Part shown: piece after piece, positions 1 through 8,075 of the stretch
Numbering within the stretch: position 1 is the first letter of the stretch
How the letters are laid out: each line of letters starts with the position of its first letter
NCBI GenBank assembly: GCA_910585435.1
Contig: CAJUEJ010000005.1
Location: 43,606 to 107,605, forward strand
Source of the DNA: an uncultured Hungatella sp.
GTDB lineage: Bacteria > Bacillota > Clostridia > Lachnospirales > Lachnospiraceae
Direction: 5' to 3'
DNA: 64,000 nucleotides
Notes under the pieces: generated by a model
Told to the model about the DNA's origin: nothing
The model's database searches: none
What the model saw: only the letters and a program-made list of their open reading frames with translations
Program-made: the position numbers and the translations under genes

Positions 1-397
1 GGGGCACATGCTTAGGAGAAGTACATCGGATTTTTTTCAGCAGCTCCGCTTCCGTCACCGTTACGCTTCTGCCCTCATCATAGCCAGACACCATGCTCCG
101 GAATGCGTCCAGGACGATGGCCGTGCCGCTTCCCCGATCATCCAGAAGCATTCCCCATCCGCCGCAGCTTACCACTTGGTTTCCGGCTTTTCCATAGGCC
201 ACAGAACCGGTCCCGGCAATCACCATAAGTCCGTCCTGTCCCTGCAGCTTTGCATACAAAGCCATGACACCGTCGTCACAGGCTTTTGCCCTGCATCCAT
301 ACCGCTCTTTTAGCCGTCTTCGGACTTCCTCCTCCAGTCCGGCTCCCCGTATTCCTGCGGCTCCCGCCGCAGTCTTCCAGCCGGTGTCTGGCATCAT
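1..397 (-). pseudogene. BadF/BadG-type sugar kinase (MurNAc/GlcNAc kinase-like), 5'-truncated and cut by the window edge
   Basis: Reading the minus strand from an ATG-ATG at 397 gives an open frame to the left window edge. It contains hallmarks of the BadF/BadG/BcrA/BcrD ATPase family, to which N-acetylglucosamine and N-acetylmuramic acid kinases belong: AAGIRGAG, the second phosphate motif VIAGTGSVAYG, and GGWGMLLDDRGSG. The family's N-terminal DGGGTKT phosphate-binding motif (normally the first 10-15 residues) and about 60 further residues are missing. The recognisable part begins at about 370 and is fused out of frame to the end of murQ, so the kinase start was probably lost in a deletion. 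Without the first phosphate loop an active kinase is unlikely. The C-terminal part lies outside the window. The family call is firm; the exact substrate is inferred from the murQ neighbour. Confidence 0.75.
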
Positions 398-1223
398 TGG
401 TATCCAGCTTGGTACAGAGATACACGATGGCAGTCTTTAATTCCCCGTTGCATATCTCCAGGGCTTTGGAAGCTGTATTGTAATCCACATTAGCTACCTC
501 CTCCACAATGCGGCACGCCCTGTCTGCCAGCTTTGCATTGCTGATCTGCAAATCTACCATAAGATTCCCATATACCTTTCCCAGCCGTATCATAACTCCG
601 GTGGAAATCATATTGAGCACCAGCTTCTGGGCGGTTCCCGCCTTCATGCGGGTAGAGCCTGTGATAACCTCCGGCCCCACCACCGGGGTAATATTTATCT
701 GGCAAAACCTGGCCAGGGGAGGGTTCTCATTGCAGGCAATCCCAACCGTCAGCGCTCCTATGCTCCTGGCATACTTAAGACCTCCCAGCACATAAGGGGT
801 TGTACCGCTGGCGGCGATTCCCACCAGAACGTCCCTTTTTGTGAACCTCCGCTCCTTTAATTCCTTCTCGCAGGCCTCCACATCATCCTCCGCACCCTCC
901 ACCGCTTTAAACACCGCCTTGTTTCCGCCGGCGATCAGCCCCTGCACCAGGGTAGGCGGTACATTATACGTGGGAACACACTCCGACGCATCCAGAATTC
1001 CGATTCTCCCGGAGGTTCCTGCACCGCAGTAAAATAATCTTCCCCCCGCCTTCAGCCGCTTATACACCTCATCTACAGTTTTCGCAATCTCCGGAATCTG
1101 GGATTCCACCGCAGCCGCCACCTTATGATCTTCCCGGTTGATAACCCACATCATCTCTATGGTGGGCAATGTATCAATATTTGATGTAGCCGGATTCCGG
1201 CCTTCGGTTTTCCGCTCTTCCAT
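276..1223 (-). CDS. murQ: N-acetylmuramic acid 6-phosphate etherase with a replaced C-terminus
   Basis: MurQ cleaves the lactyl ether of MurNAc 6-phosphate to GlcNAc 6-phosphate and D-lactate in the cytoplasm. The SIS-fold signature is clear: CGAGTSGRIG at residues 66-75 followed by the catalytic-type Glu81, AEDD near 111-114 and TGSTRMKAGTAQK near 188-200. The start at 1223 has a GGAGG ribosome site. Family-like sequence runs to about residue 287 (RLEDCGG). The last 28 residues are rich in S, R, G, T and K and look like frameshifted DNA of the downstream kinase, whose true reading frame overlaps here. The usual end (a short AGGFIRKAL-like helix) is therefore missing. The catalytic core is intact, so activity is possible but not assured. 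Confidence 0.9.
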   Translation of the reverse strand: MEERKTEGRNPATSNIDTLPTIEMMWVINREDHKVAAAVESQIPEIAKTVDEVYKRLKAGGRLFYCGAGTSGRIGILDASECVPTYNVPPTLVQGLIAGGNKAVFKAVEGAEDDVEACEKELKERRFTKRDVLVGIAASGTTPYVLGGLKYARSIGALTVGIACNENPPLARFCQINITPVVGPEVITGSTRMKAGTAQKLVLNMISTGVMIRLGKVYGNLMVDLQISNAKLADRACRIVEEVANVDYNTASKALEICNGELKTAIVYLCTKLDTNDARHRLEDCGGSRRNTGSRTGGGSPKTAKRAVWMQGKSL

Positions 1224-1237
1224 GGTGTTCCTCCAAT

Positions 1238-1561
1238 TTATGATTCTACTTCAAATATCGCTTCCGTTTCCACCGGGATATTGCCGGGAAGCGCATTTTT
1301 TACCCGGTTTAAATCGCCAATGGACGCCTGAAGAACTGAAAGCACATTCAGCATACAGTCTCTGGCCGCTTTCTGCCCCTCCTCCAGGCTGATTTCCCGG
1401 CCTAATTTTCCAATATACGTATGGTCTCCCATTGCCGGACCACAGCCGGAAACATAATACAAATTGTTGCCAAAACATTTGCAGGGAGTGTACAGCCCGC
1501 CCCTTGCCGGAGGCGGCGGTAACGTAAGCCCAAGCTCTTTTAGTCTCTTATATACATCCAT
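1238..1561 (-). CDS. RidA-family (YjgF/UK114) protein with an internal deletion
   Basis: The 107-residue product starts like the longer RidA-like group (VYKRLKELGLTLPPPP, then YYVSGCGPAMGD) and ends like it (ALPGNIPVETEAIFEVE). Members of this group are about 150 residues long. Here the text jumps at residue 88/89 (position about 1297) from GDLNRVKN to ALPGNIPVE. About 45 residues are missing, including the segment that normally carries the GRHARSA motif with the active-site arginine. The deletion is in frame, so a shortened protein could be made but should lack the RidA trimer active site. It lies between the permease gene and murQ, and such genes are often carried in amino sugar loci. Its normal role would be deamination of reactive enamine/imine intermediates. 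Confidence 0.8.
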   Translation of the reverse strand: MDVYKRLKELGLTLPPPPARGGLYTPCKCFGNNLYYVSGCGPAMGDHTYIGKLGREISLEEGQKAARDCMLNVLSVLQASIGDLNRVKNALPGNIPVETEAIFEVES

Positions 1562-1629
1562 AATCAGTTCCCTCTCTCTTTTTATTTTTTCCGGATTACA
1601 TCTGCCCGGTGATTTCCTGTAAACCCTTT

Positions 1630-2463
1630 TTACGCCTTTAATCCGGCTGTGGATACGCCTTCCACAAAATTTCTCTGGAAAATAAAGAATAAAAGTACCA
1701 CCGGAATAACAAAAATCATTGCTGCAGCCATGAGAAGGGTCCAGTCCACTGTAAATTCATTTAAAAACTGCTGAAGCCCCAGGGACAGCGTCATCCGTTC
1801 CTTCCTGTTGATATAAATCAACGGCCCCAGATAGTCAGACCATGCCGCAATAAATGTATAGATCCCTACTGTGGTAAGGGCAGGCTTGCACAGAGGAAGG
1901 GCCAGGTTCAGATACCTCTGCACTTCATTGGCCCCGTCAATTTTAGCTGCTTCAAACAGGGAATTGGGAAGGCCTGCCATAAATTGGCGCAGGATAATAA
2001 TATAATAAGCATGCCCTGCAAAATGAGGCGCAATTAAGGGAACGTATGTTTTTGTTAGTCCCAGAGCGTGCCACGTACGGTAGAGGGGAATCATGGTCAC
2101 CGTGTAGGGAATCATCATGGTGGCCATTAAAAGCCCTGATATAAGCTTTGCGCCCTTCCATTTTATTCTTGCAAGGGAATAGGCCACCATGGGAACCACC
2201 AGAAGCTCTCCGGCCAGGCTTAAGACTGTTATCAGCGCCGTATTTCCCATATACTGAAAATAGGGAATCTTATTCACCGCCGCGCTGTAGTTTTTAATAG
2301 TAAACTCTCTTGGAAGTATTTTTACAGGAATCATAAACGCATCTTCCATGGTCTTGAAGGATGTGGTCAGCATAACCAGAAACGGCGATAAGAACACGGC
2401 GCTCAAAGCCAGCACTGCCAATGCAAAAGCCCAATTTTTCATTCTCCTTTTCATCGGATGCAT
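1630..2463 (-). CDS. Carbohydrate ABC transporter permease (MalG type)
   Basis: This 277-residue inner-membrane permease of the CUT1 sugar family has an N-terminal membrane helix (about residues 10-30), five further hydrophobic segments and the EAA loop EAAKIDGANEVQRYLNLALP that docks the ATPase. The start at 2463 is chosen because GGAGGTGAATAAT precedes it and it lies one base after the stop of the upstream permease, which suggests translational coupling. It would pair with the permease at 2465-3384 and the binding protein at 3427-4803 to import an amino sugar or cell-wall sugar; the murQ neighbour suggests MurNAc. No ATPase gene is present, so a shared MsmK-type ATPase is likely. The gene itself looks intact. 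Confidence 0.9.
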   Translation of the reverse strand: MHPMKRRMKNWAFALAVLALSAVFLSPFLVMLTTSFKTMEDAFMIPVKILPREFTIKNYSAAVNKIPYFQYMGNTALITVLSLAGELLVVPMVAYSLARIKWKGAKLISGLLMATMMIPYTVTMIPLYRTWHALGLTKTYVPLIAPHFAGHAYYIIILRQFMAGLPNSLFEAAKIDGANEVQRYLNLALPLCKPALTTVGIYTFIAAWSDYLGPLIYINRKERMTLSLGLQQFLNEFTVDWTLLMAAAMIFVIPVVLLFFIFQRNFVEGVSTAGLKA

Positions 2464-2464
2464 A

Positions 2465-3384
2465 TTATTCACCTCCTGCATTGCTGACTGCCTTGTTGGA
2501 AAGCTTCACCATAACCGCAGTCAACGCACCTACCATTAAAAGCAGAATCCAGGCCATGGCAGATGCCTTTCCCATCTTCTGGTAGATAAAGGCATTATGA
2601 AACAGGTACAGCGGATACATGAGAATCGAGTTTTCCGGCCCTCCGGAGGCGCCGGAGGTATTGCCGCCGGAGGCCGTGGTAATCACGTATACCTGTGTAA
2701 AATACTGAAACGCATTGATCAGGTTAAGGATTGCCTGGTATACAATCACATGGGCCGTACAGGGAAGGGTAATAAAAATAAACCGCTGTATGGCATTGGC
2801 GCCGTCAAGCTCTGCGGACTCATAATAGCTTCTCGGCACATCCTGCAGCGCTGCCAGGCACACAAGCATGGTAGTCCCCGTACACCATGTACCCATCATA
2901 ATCAGGGCCCACATGGTTGTATCCGGATTGATCAACCACGCCGGCCCTTCAATTCCAAATAGCTTTAAAAAGTTATTTATAAATCCATAGGTAGGATCAA
3001 ACATCCAGATCCACACCATGGTGGCTGCCACCATAGGAATAACCGAGGGAAGGAAAAAAATGGTTCTCACCATGCCCCTGGCTTTAAAATTCTTACTGAC
3101 AATACTGGCCAGCAGCAACGCTGTCAGAAGGTTGACAGGCGTAGCAACAAATGCATAGAAGCATGTATTTCCAAGGCTCTTATAAAATCTGGGATCCTGA
3201 AACAGACTTTTATAATTTTCCATCCCTACCCATCTGGGAGCGGTAATAGGATTGAATTCTGTAAAGCTGTAATATAAGGACATGACAAGGGGATAAACAC
3301 TGAGAAGCAAAATCCCAGAATCCAGGGCAAGGCAAACAGAAAACCGTTTCTGTCGTCACGGGTAATCTTAAGTTTGGTTTTCAA
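2465..3384 (-). pseudogene. Carbohydrate ABC transporter permease (MalF type), frameshifted
   Basis: A GGAGGTGA ribosome site precedes a TTG start at 3384, giving KTKLKITRDDRNGFLFALPWILGF, a normal start for a MalF-type permease. The frame is then lost: the rest of the protein (LLSVYPLVMSLYYSFTEF onward, with EAA loop ESAELDGANAIQRFIFITLP) continues in the next frame from about 3310. One extra base in the four-A run at 3309-3312 would restore a continuous WILGFLLLSVYP. So this is a one-base deletion in a homopolymer, either a real null mutation or a sequencing error. As read, the importer lacks one membrane subunit. The downstream part has no independent ribosome site, only a weak internal TTG. 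Confidence 0.8.
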
Positions 3385-3426
3385 TGGCAATCACCTCCTT
3401 GTTGAAAATTATGGCAAGTGCAAGGT

Positions 3427-4803
3427 TTATTTTAAAGATTCCGCCATTTTCTGCAATTCATCCATGGCTTTTTCCGGAGCCTTGCTTCCATTATAGACAT
3501 AGTCCAGATACTCCTCAATAAAAGAGGTATACTGGGCAGCATCTGCCATCTTGGGCGCGGCTACGCCATTGCCGGTTTTTAACGCTTCCATAAAAGAAGG
3601 GAATACATCATTGCAGGCCATAAGATCTGGGTCGTCAAACAGGGTGTTGTTGGCAGGCAGGGAACCAATCTCCAACAGGAAATCCTTTGCTCCCTCTGTG
3701 GTAAACCAGGAAATAAATGCATATGCCCCGTCTTTTTCCTTAGCGCCTGCAGGAATTGCCAGAGAAGTATTCTCGTAACGGCTGACACCGCGAAGTCCGG
3801 GATTTGCTTCCGTTCCGGGAATCATAGCCACATCAAAGCTTATATCCGGGTTATTGTCTCTGATCTGGTTGGCCAGCCAGGGGCCGTCAAAACGGAAAAG
3901 CTGCTTGCCTGCAAAGAAAATATCCTGGGGGGTATACCGGTTGGTGTTTCCGGTGGCAACAAATTTCTGTACTTTATCTATGCCATACAAATTGCGATAT
4001 TTGACATTCATGTTAAGGCTGTCCAAAACCCCCTGGCTGTCAGCGGTGGGAGTCACACCATCTTCGTCTGTCCATGTTCCGCCAAAAGCGTAAATCAGTT
4101 CCTGTCTTGCAGAGGCCAGCGGGAACAAAGGATAGCCTAAAATATCAATATTTCCGTCTGCATCCAGTGTGGTGGCCCGCACTGCCATATCGTAAAGCTC
4201 TTCCATGGTCTTAGGAGGCTCTGTTTCCCCGATTTCCACCAGGAGATCTTTATTATAAAACATCTGGATGATAACAGAAGTAATGGGAAATCCGTACATC
4301 TGCCCGTCTACACTGTTATTATCAACAGCCGGCATGTCATAAATACTGAAATCATAGCCTTTGGCCGTCCCCATGGCAGTCATGTTCTCTAAAAGCCCGC
4401 TTGCCTGATAAGAAACGATTTCCGCATTGGAAAGCTCAATCACATCCGGAGCCTCATCACTGGACATAGCTACAATATATTTCTGCTTATCCGGAACACT
4501 GAACCCTTCTACAATATATTCAGACTGGGACGCATTGAAACGCTCAATCACCCGTTCCATAATCTCGCCCTCATCCCCCTTATGGAAGTACCAATAGCTG
4601 ACTTTTTCTGCCTCCTTTTCTGCCGTCTGTCCACTTGTTTCTGTTTCCCGGCTTTCTTCCTGGCTCTTTTCCTGGCTCTCCACTGCCGCGACAGTCTCCG
4701 AAGCTGTAGATGCAGACTCGCTCTTGCCACCACATCCGGTTAAAAGCCCTGCAAAGAATACCACTGAAAGCCCCATACCCAAAAGTTGACAATGTCTTTT
4801 CAT
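3427..4803 (-). CDS. Extracellular sugar-binding lipoprotein of the ABC importer
   Basis: The 458-residue product has a lipoprotein signal peptide with lipobox LTGC (lipidated Cys24). A Ser/Glu/Thr-rich linker follows, to about residue 68, then a family 1 solute-binding fold beginning YWYFHKGDEGEIMERVIERF. This fold fits di- or amino-sugar capture outside the membrane. The start at 4803 has GGAGGAG about ten bases upstream. It is the first gene of an operon read leftward (binding protein, two permeases, RidA, murQ, kinase) behind the promoter at 4878-4906. Unlike its downstream partners it looks intact. The substrate is inferred from murQ; other amino sugars cannot be excluded. Confidence 0.88.
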   Translation of the reverse strand: MKRHCQLLGMGLSVVFFAGLLTGCGGKSESASTASETVAAVESQEKSQEESRETETSGQTAEKEAEKVSYWYFHKGDEGEIMERVIERFNASQSEYIVEGFSVPDKQKYIVAMSSDEAPDVIELSNAEIVSYQASGLLENMTAMGTAKGYDFSIYDMPAVDNNSVDGQMYGFPITSVIIQMFYNKDLLVEIGETEPPKTMEELYDMAVRATTLDADGNIDILGYPLFPLASARQELIYAFGGTWTDEDGVTPTADSQGVLDSLNMNVKYRNLYGIDKVQKFVATGNTNRYTPQDIFFAGKQLFRFDGPWLANQIRDNNPDISFDVAMIPGTEANPGLRGVSRYENTSLAIPAGAKEKDGAYAFISWFTTEGAKDFLLEIGSLPANNTLFDDPDLMACNDVFPSFMEALKTGNGVAAPKMADAAQYTSFIEEYLDYVYNGSKAPEKAMDELQKMAESLK

Positions 4804-4832
4804 ACAAAATGCTCCTCCTTTTTAATTTTTTG

Positions 4833-4855
4833 GTATTTTTCTCCAAAAAGAATAC
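4833..4855. promoter_or_regulatory. Candidate operator (inverted repeat) in the importer 5' leader
   Basis: GTATTTTT and AAAGAATAC form an imperfect palindrome with a short centre, placed between the promoter and the ribosome site of the binding-protein gene. An RpiR-family regulator is encoded just upstream, so this is a plausible target. The AT-rich context makes chance palindromes common. Confidence 0.35.
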
Positions 4856-4877
4856 TTTTTTCTTTTGGTCTATGTAC

Positions 4878-4906
4878 AAAATACCATACGCTTTTCATGT
4901 TGTCAA
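4878..4906 (-). promoter_or_regulatory. Promoter of the MurNAc transport operon
   Basis: TTGACA (4901-4906) and TATTTT (4878-4883) are separated by exactly 17 bases on the minus strand, about 75 bases upstream of the binding-protein start. The rest of the 396-base gap (4804-5199) is very AT-rich and holds the rpiR terminator but no gene. Confidence 0.7.
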
Positions 4907-5133
4907 TATTTTTCGTAATTATTTTTCTTTTTGCAATTTTTTTTCAAAATTATTCTTCACAAAAACCAATATATTCGACATAAAATAAATTTACGCTTCA
5001 CCCGGGATAAATTTTCATATGCAAGACAGCTGAATGAGGCGATACTGACAGTATCATCGATAAAATTCAACATGGCGGACGGAAATATAGACAAGCGAAA
5101 CGAAAGGTACTGGCCCGCTTAAGAAATGCAATA

Positions 5134-5164
5134 AAAAACCGCAGATATTCCTATCCACGGTTTT
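5134..5164 (-). terminator. Terminator after the RpiR regulator gene
   Basis: On the minus strand AAACCG ... CGGTTT closes a hairpin with an inner GATA/TATC stem and is followed by a run of Ts, 36 bases after the regulator stop codon. Confidence 0.7.
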
Positions 5165-5199
5165 AACTCAAACAAGTTTGTCCACTGAGGGCATAAATG

Positions 5200-6057
5200 C
5201 TATCTGGAATTTAAAGCCCCTCTCGTTCTGTCCAGATATTCCTTCACCGAATCATATTCTTTACTGGCCACCGCTGAAAATAACACATCGACTACATTCA
5301 GCATTGCAATCCTGGAGCCCATAGCCCCGCTTCGAAACGTAACTTCCGGCGTGGAGATGTTTAATATCACATCCGCCCCTAAGGCCAGCTCGCTTTTGCT
5401 GTAGCGCGTAATGGCTATGCTTTTAGCACCGCTCTCCTTTACCAGTTCCAAAGCATCCAGTATCTCTTTTGTGGTTCCGGAATTAGACACCAGCACAGCT
5501 ACATCCTCTTTATCTAAAATCGCCGCCGCCGTCCGTATACTGTGGCTGTCCGTCAATGCCTGACAATGCTTTTTGATTCTCATAAACTTCTGCTGGGCGT
5601 CCTGGCACACCAGCCCGGAAGCCCCAAGACCATACCAGTCCACCCATTTAGCTAAGGAGAGCAGCGTCACCGCTTTCTCCACCTGCCCCTTGTCAAGCAC
5701 CATCAAGGTTTCCTCAATGGAGCATGTATTATTAAAAGAAACATTTTCAATAATCGTTTCCAGTGTGTCCCCTGGACGGATGTCTGTATATTTTTTCTCT
5801 TCCGCCTTCTCGTCAAGGCTTCCCAGCGCACTTGAAAGACTTAGAATAAAATCCCTGTATCCCCGGTACCCCAAGGTCTTGCAAAAACGCAAAACCGAAG
5901 CCTCGCTGGTTCCGCTTTTTTTCGCCAGCTGTTTAATCGACAAGGCTGGTATGTCGCTCAAACGGCGTTCCACATACTCACACACCATCCGCTCTGTCCT
6001 GGTCATATTCGGTTTTGCATCCCGCAAACGGATCTCCACCTGATTGCTCTGGTTCAT
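5200..6057 (-). CDS. RpiR/MurR-family transcriptional regulator
   Basis: The 285-residue product has an N-terminal HTH_6 domain (about residues 15-80; LSIKQLAKKSGTSEASVLRFCKTLGY) and a C-terminal SIS sugar-phosphate-binding domain (about 125-265; LVSNSGTTKEILDALELVKE). RpiR proteins sense phosphosugars, and MurR in E. coli responds to MurNAc 6-phosphate. This gene stands directly upstream of, and on the same strand as, the importer/murQ operon, separated by its own terminator. It therefore probably controls that operon, perhaps through the palindrome at 4833-4855. The gene is intact although the regulated pathway is damaged. Whether it represses or activates cannot be read from sequence. Confidence 0.88.
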   Translation of the reverse strand: MNQSNQVEIRLRDAKPNMTRTERMVCEYVERRLSDIPALSIKQLAKKSGTSEASVLRFCKTLGYRGYRDFILSLSSALGSLDEKAEEKKYTDIRPGDTLETIIENVSFNNTCSIEETLMVLDKGQVEKAVTLLSLAKWVDWYGLGASGLVCQDAQQKFMRIKKHCQALTDSHSIRTAAAILDKEDVAVLVSNSGTTKEILDALELVKESGAKSIAITRYSKSELALGADVILNISTPEVTFRSGAMGSRIAMLNVVDVLFSAVASKEYDSVKEYLDRTRGALNSR

Positions 6058-6166
6058 TTAGCCTTCCCCCTTTGTATACCAATGCGTCAGCCTGACTGGT
6101 CTTTTTGCTCTAAGCATACCGCATTCCCGGGAAAAAAGCAATTTTTTCTCTTTCATATATCCAGTT

Positions 6167-6364
6167 TCATATATCCAGCTCCGGAGGCACGTCCAGCTCC
6201 TCCGGAACATATTTTCCGTTCTTCTTGCGCTGCCGGACGCACTCTGTCAGCAGATACTCAATCTGCCCGTTGACAGAGCGGAAATCGTCCTCCGCCCAGG
6301 CGGCAATAGCATCATAAAGCTTCTTGGACAACCGCAGGGGCACCTGCTTCTTATCATCTGCCAT
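6167..6364 (-). CDS. Small ribbon-helix-helix (Arc-like) DNA-binding protein
   Basis: The 65-residue protein starts at 6364 (MADDKKQVPLRLSKKLYD) one base after the stop codon of the SPFH gene, so the two are probably translated together. The segment QVPLRLSKKLYDAIAAWAED followed by SVNGQIEYLLTECVRQRKK matches the strand-helix-helix plan of Arc/MetJ-type proteins. A Pro/Glu-rich acidic tail follows. The longer open frame upstream of this Met overlaps the SPFH gene and has no ribosome site, so it is not used. Function is unknown. Such proteins usually repress, but its target and its relation to a membrane SPFH protein are not clear. Confidence 0.75.
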   Translation of the reverse strand: MADDKKQVPLRLSKKLYDAIAAWAEDDFRSVNGQIEYLLTECVRQRKKNGKYVPEELDVPPELDI

Positions 6365-6365
6365 A

Positions 6366-7400
6366 TCAATACAGGCTCCCTGAGTTGACGATAGGCTGGG
6401 CGTCGTGGTTTCCGCACAGCACCACCATAAGGTTGGATACCATGGCAGCCTTGCGCTCCTCATCCAGCTGCACCACTGCCTTCTCGTCCAGGCGCTCCAG
6501 GGCCATCTCCACCATGCCTACCGCGCCGTCCACAATCATCTTGCGGGCATCGATAATGGCTGAGGCCTGCTGGCGCTGCAGCATAACCGCCGCAATCTCC
6601 GGCGCATAGGCCAGATAGGTAATCCTGGCTTCCACAATCTGGATTCCGGCCTCTTCCACCCGTTTCTGAATCTCATCCCGGATCCGGATGGCTACTATCT
6701 CACTGGAGCCCCGGAGGCTTCCCTCGTCTGCCACCCCGTCCCCGGTGGTATCCACATTGGGGGCCACGTCATAGGGATAAATCCGAACCACCTGCCGCAG
6801 GGCGCTGTCACACTGCAGGGACAGGAATTCCTTATAATTATTTACATTAAACACAGCCTTGGCCGTATCTACGATTCTCCAGGTTACCGCAATGCCGATC
6901 TCAATGGGATTTCCCAGGCAGTCATTAATCTTCTGTCTGCTGTTATTCAGAGTCATAATTTTCAGAGACAGCTTCTTACTTACACTCTCCCCCTGTGCCC
7001 TGACATGCTGGCCGCCGTTTGCCATAACCACTGTTCCCCCGGCATCCGACACGTCCCCGCTTTGACTCAGCTTTGTCTGAGAGGCAGGATTGAGACCGAC
7101 ACAGAAAGGATTGACAAAATAAAATCCGTTCTCCTTCAAGGTGCCTACATACTGTCCAAACAGCGTCAAAACCAGCGCCTCCTGGGGCCTTAACACCTTA
7201 AGCCCCATAAGAAGGATCCAGCCAAGACTGATAAATGCAATACTCACCGTCATCCCTGCTGTAGTGAACAGGGAACCTCCCTGCCGTTCTATGCTGACTG
7301 AGGAAACAACCAGCAGCGCGACGGCGGCAGCGTAGGCCAAAAGAACAGCCAGCAGTACAAACATACCATTTTTCTTTCCGCTTATGATTTTCTCTTCCAT
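6366..7400 (-). CDS. SPFH/Band 7 domain membrane protein
   Basis: The 344-residue protein has two N-terminal membrane helices (about residues 13-33 and 45-66), then a Band 7 domain (VLRPQEALVLTLFGQYVGTL through IQIVEARITYLAYAPEIAAVMLQRQQA). Proteins of this family form large membrane-bound ring assemblies and are linked to membrane microdomains and protease control. An odd insert, NVDTTGDGVADEGSLRGSSE around residues 215-235, looks like a loop with a calcium-binding-like D-x-T-x-D-x pattern. It is unlike the HflK/HflC pair at 56.2-58.2 kb and stands in its own two-gene unit with the ribbon-helix-helix protein. The family call is secure; the cellular role is not. Confidence 0.88.
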   Translation of the reverse strand: MEEKIISGKKNGMFVLLAVLLAYAAAVALLVVSSVSIERQGGSLFTTAGMTVSIAFISLGWILLMGLKVLRPQEALVLTLFGQYVGTLKENGFYFVNPFCVGLNPASQTKLSQSGDVSDAGGTVVMANGGQHVRAQGESVSKKLSLKIMTLNNSRQKINDCLGNPIEIGIAVTWRIVDTAKAVFNVNNYKEFLSLQCDSALRQVVRIYPYDVAPNVDTTGDGVADEGSLRGSSEIVAIRIRDEIQKRVEEAGIQIVEARITYLAYAPEIAAVMLQRQQASAIIDARKMIVDGAVGMVEMALERLDEKAVVQLDEERKAAMVSNLMVVLCGNHDAQPIVNSGSLY

Positions 7401-7487
7401 ACTATAATTCTCCTTTGCATTCTTTATGATATCAAAATCATATCATATTGATTAACATTATGCAAGAGTTTTTTTCGGTAATATAAA

Positions 7488-7519
7488 AATCCCGAAGCTC
7501 ATCTGTGAACTTCGGGATT
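7488..7519 (-). terminator. Terminator after rplL
   Basis: AATCCCGAAG and CTTCGGGATT form a perfect 10-bp stem. On the minus strand it is followed by ATTTTTATAT, 21 bases past the rplL stop, closing the ribosomal operon. Confidence 0.85.
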
Positions 7520-7540
7520 GGTAATCATTTATAAGGGAAA

Positions 7541-7912
7541 TTACTTTAATGTAACCTTTGCGCCTTCTGCTTCCAGCTTGGTCTTCATGTCTTCTGCCTC
7601 TTCCTTGGAAACGCCGGCCTTCACTACCTTCGGAGCGCTGTCTACTACGTCTTTTGCTTCCTTTAAGCCTAAGCCGGTAGCTTCACGGACAACCTTGATA
7701 ACTTTAACCTTGTTAGGACCAACCTCGGTTAACTCAACATCAAACTCGGTCTTCTCCTCAACCTCTGCTGCAGGGCCTGCTGCTGCTACAACAACACCAG
7801 CTGCTGCGGATACGCCAAACTCTTCCTCGCATGCCTTTACTAACTCGTTTAACTCTAAAACAGATAACTCTTTGATAGCTTCGATAAACTCAGCGGTTGT
7901 TAACTTTGCCAT
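7541..7912 (-). CDS. rplL: 50S ribosomal protein L7/L12
   Basis: The 123-residue acidic protein has the N-terminal dimerisation/L10-binding helices (MAKLTTAEFIEAIKELSVLE), an Ala/Val/Gly-rich hinge (SAAAGVVVAAAGPAAEVEEK) and the conserved C-terminal domain (VKVIKVVREATGLGLKEAKD). It forms the ribosomal stalk that recruits translation factors. It is the last gene of the ribosomal operon, with a strong terminator behind it. The usual short rplJ-rplL spacer is here 163 bases and contains an unusual repeated segment. Length and domains are normal for the family. Confidence 0.98.
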   Translation of the reverse strand: MAKLTTAEFIEAIKELSVLELNELVKACEEEFGVSAAAGVVVAAAGPAAEVEEKTEFDVELTEVGPNKVKVIKVVREATGLGLKEAKDVVDSAPKVVKAGVSKEEAEDMKTKLEAEGAKVTLK

Positions 7913-8000
7913 TATAATATACCTCCGTATAGTTTTATTATTCTTTGATTTTTGATACTGCGTCCTGTGTGGGCGCGTTTCGCTGCTTGGTGTTAAGGAA

Positions 8001-8061
8001 GTTCGACTCCCTTTGGTCGTCGAACGGCTGACCTTCTAAACTCACATCTCCCTTTGGTCGT
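8001..8061. repeat. Short repeat and hairpin in the rplJ-rplL spacer
   Basis: CTCCCTTTGGTCGT occurs twice (8007-8020 and 8048-8061). The first copy is the loop of a GTTCGAC/GTCGAAC hairpin at 8001-8025. It resembles the CTCCGCTTCGGTCGT core shared by the palindromes near 38.8 and 46.3 kb. It would be transcribed between rplJ and rplL. Confidence 0.6.
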
Positions 8062-8075
8062 GTTCGTTAAGAAGC

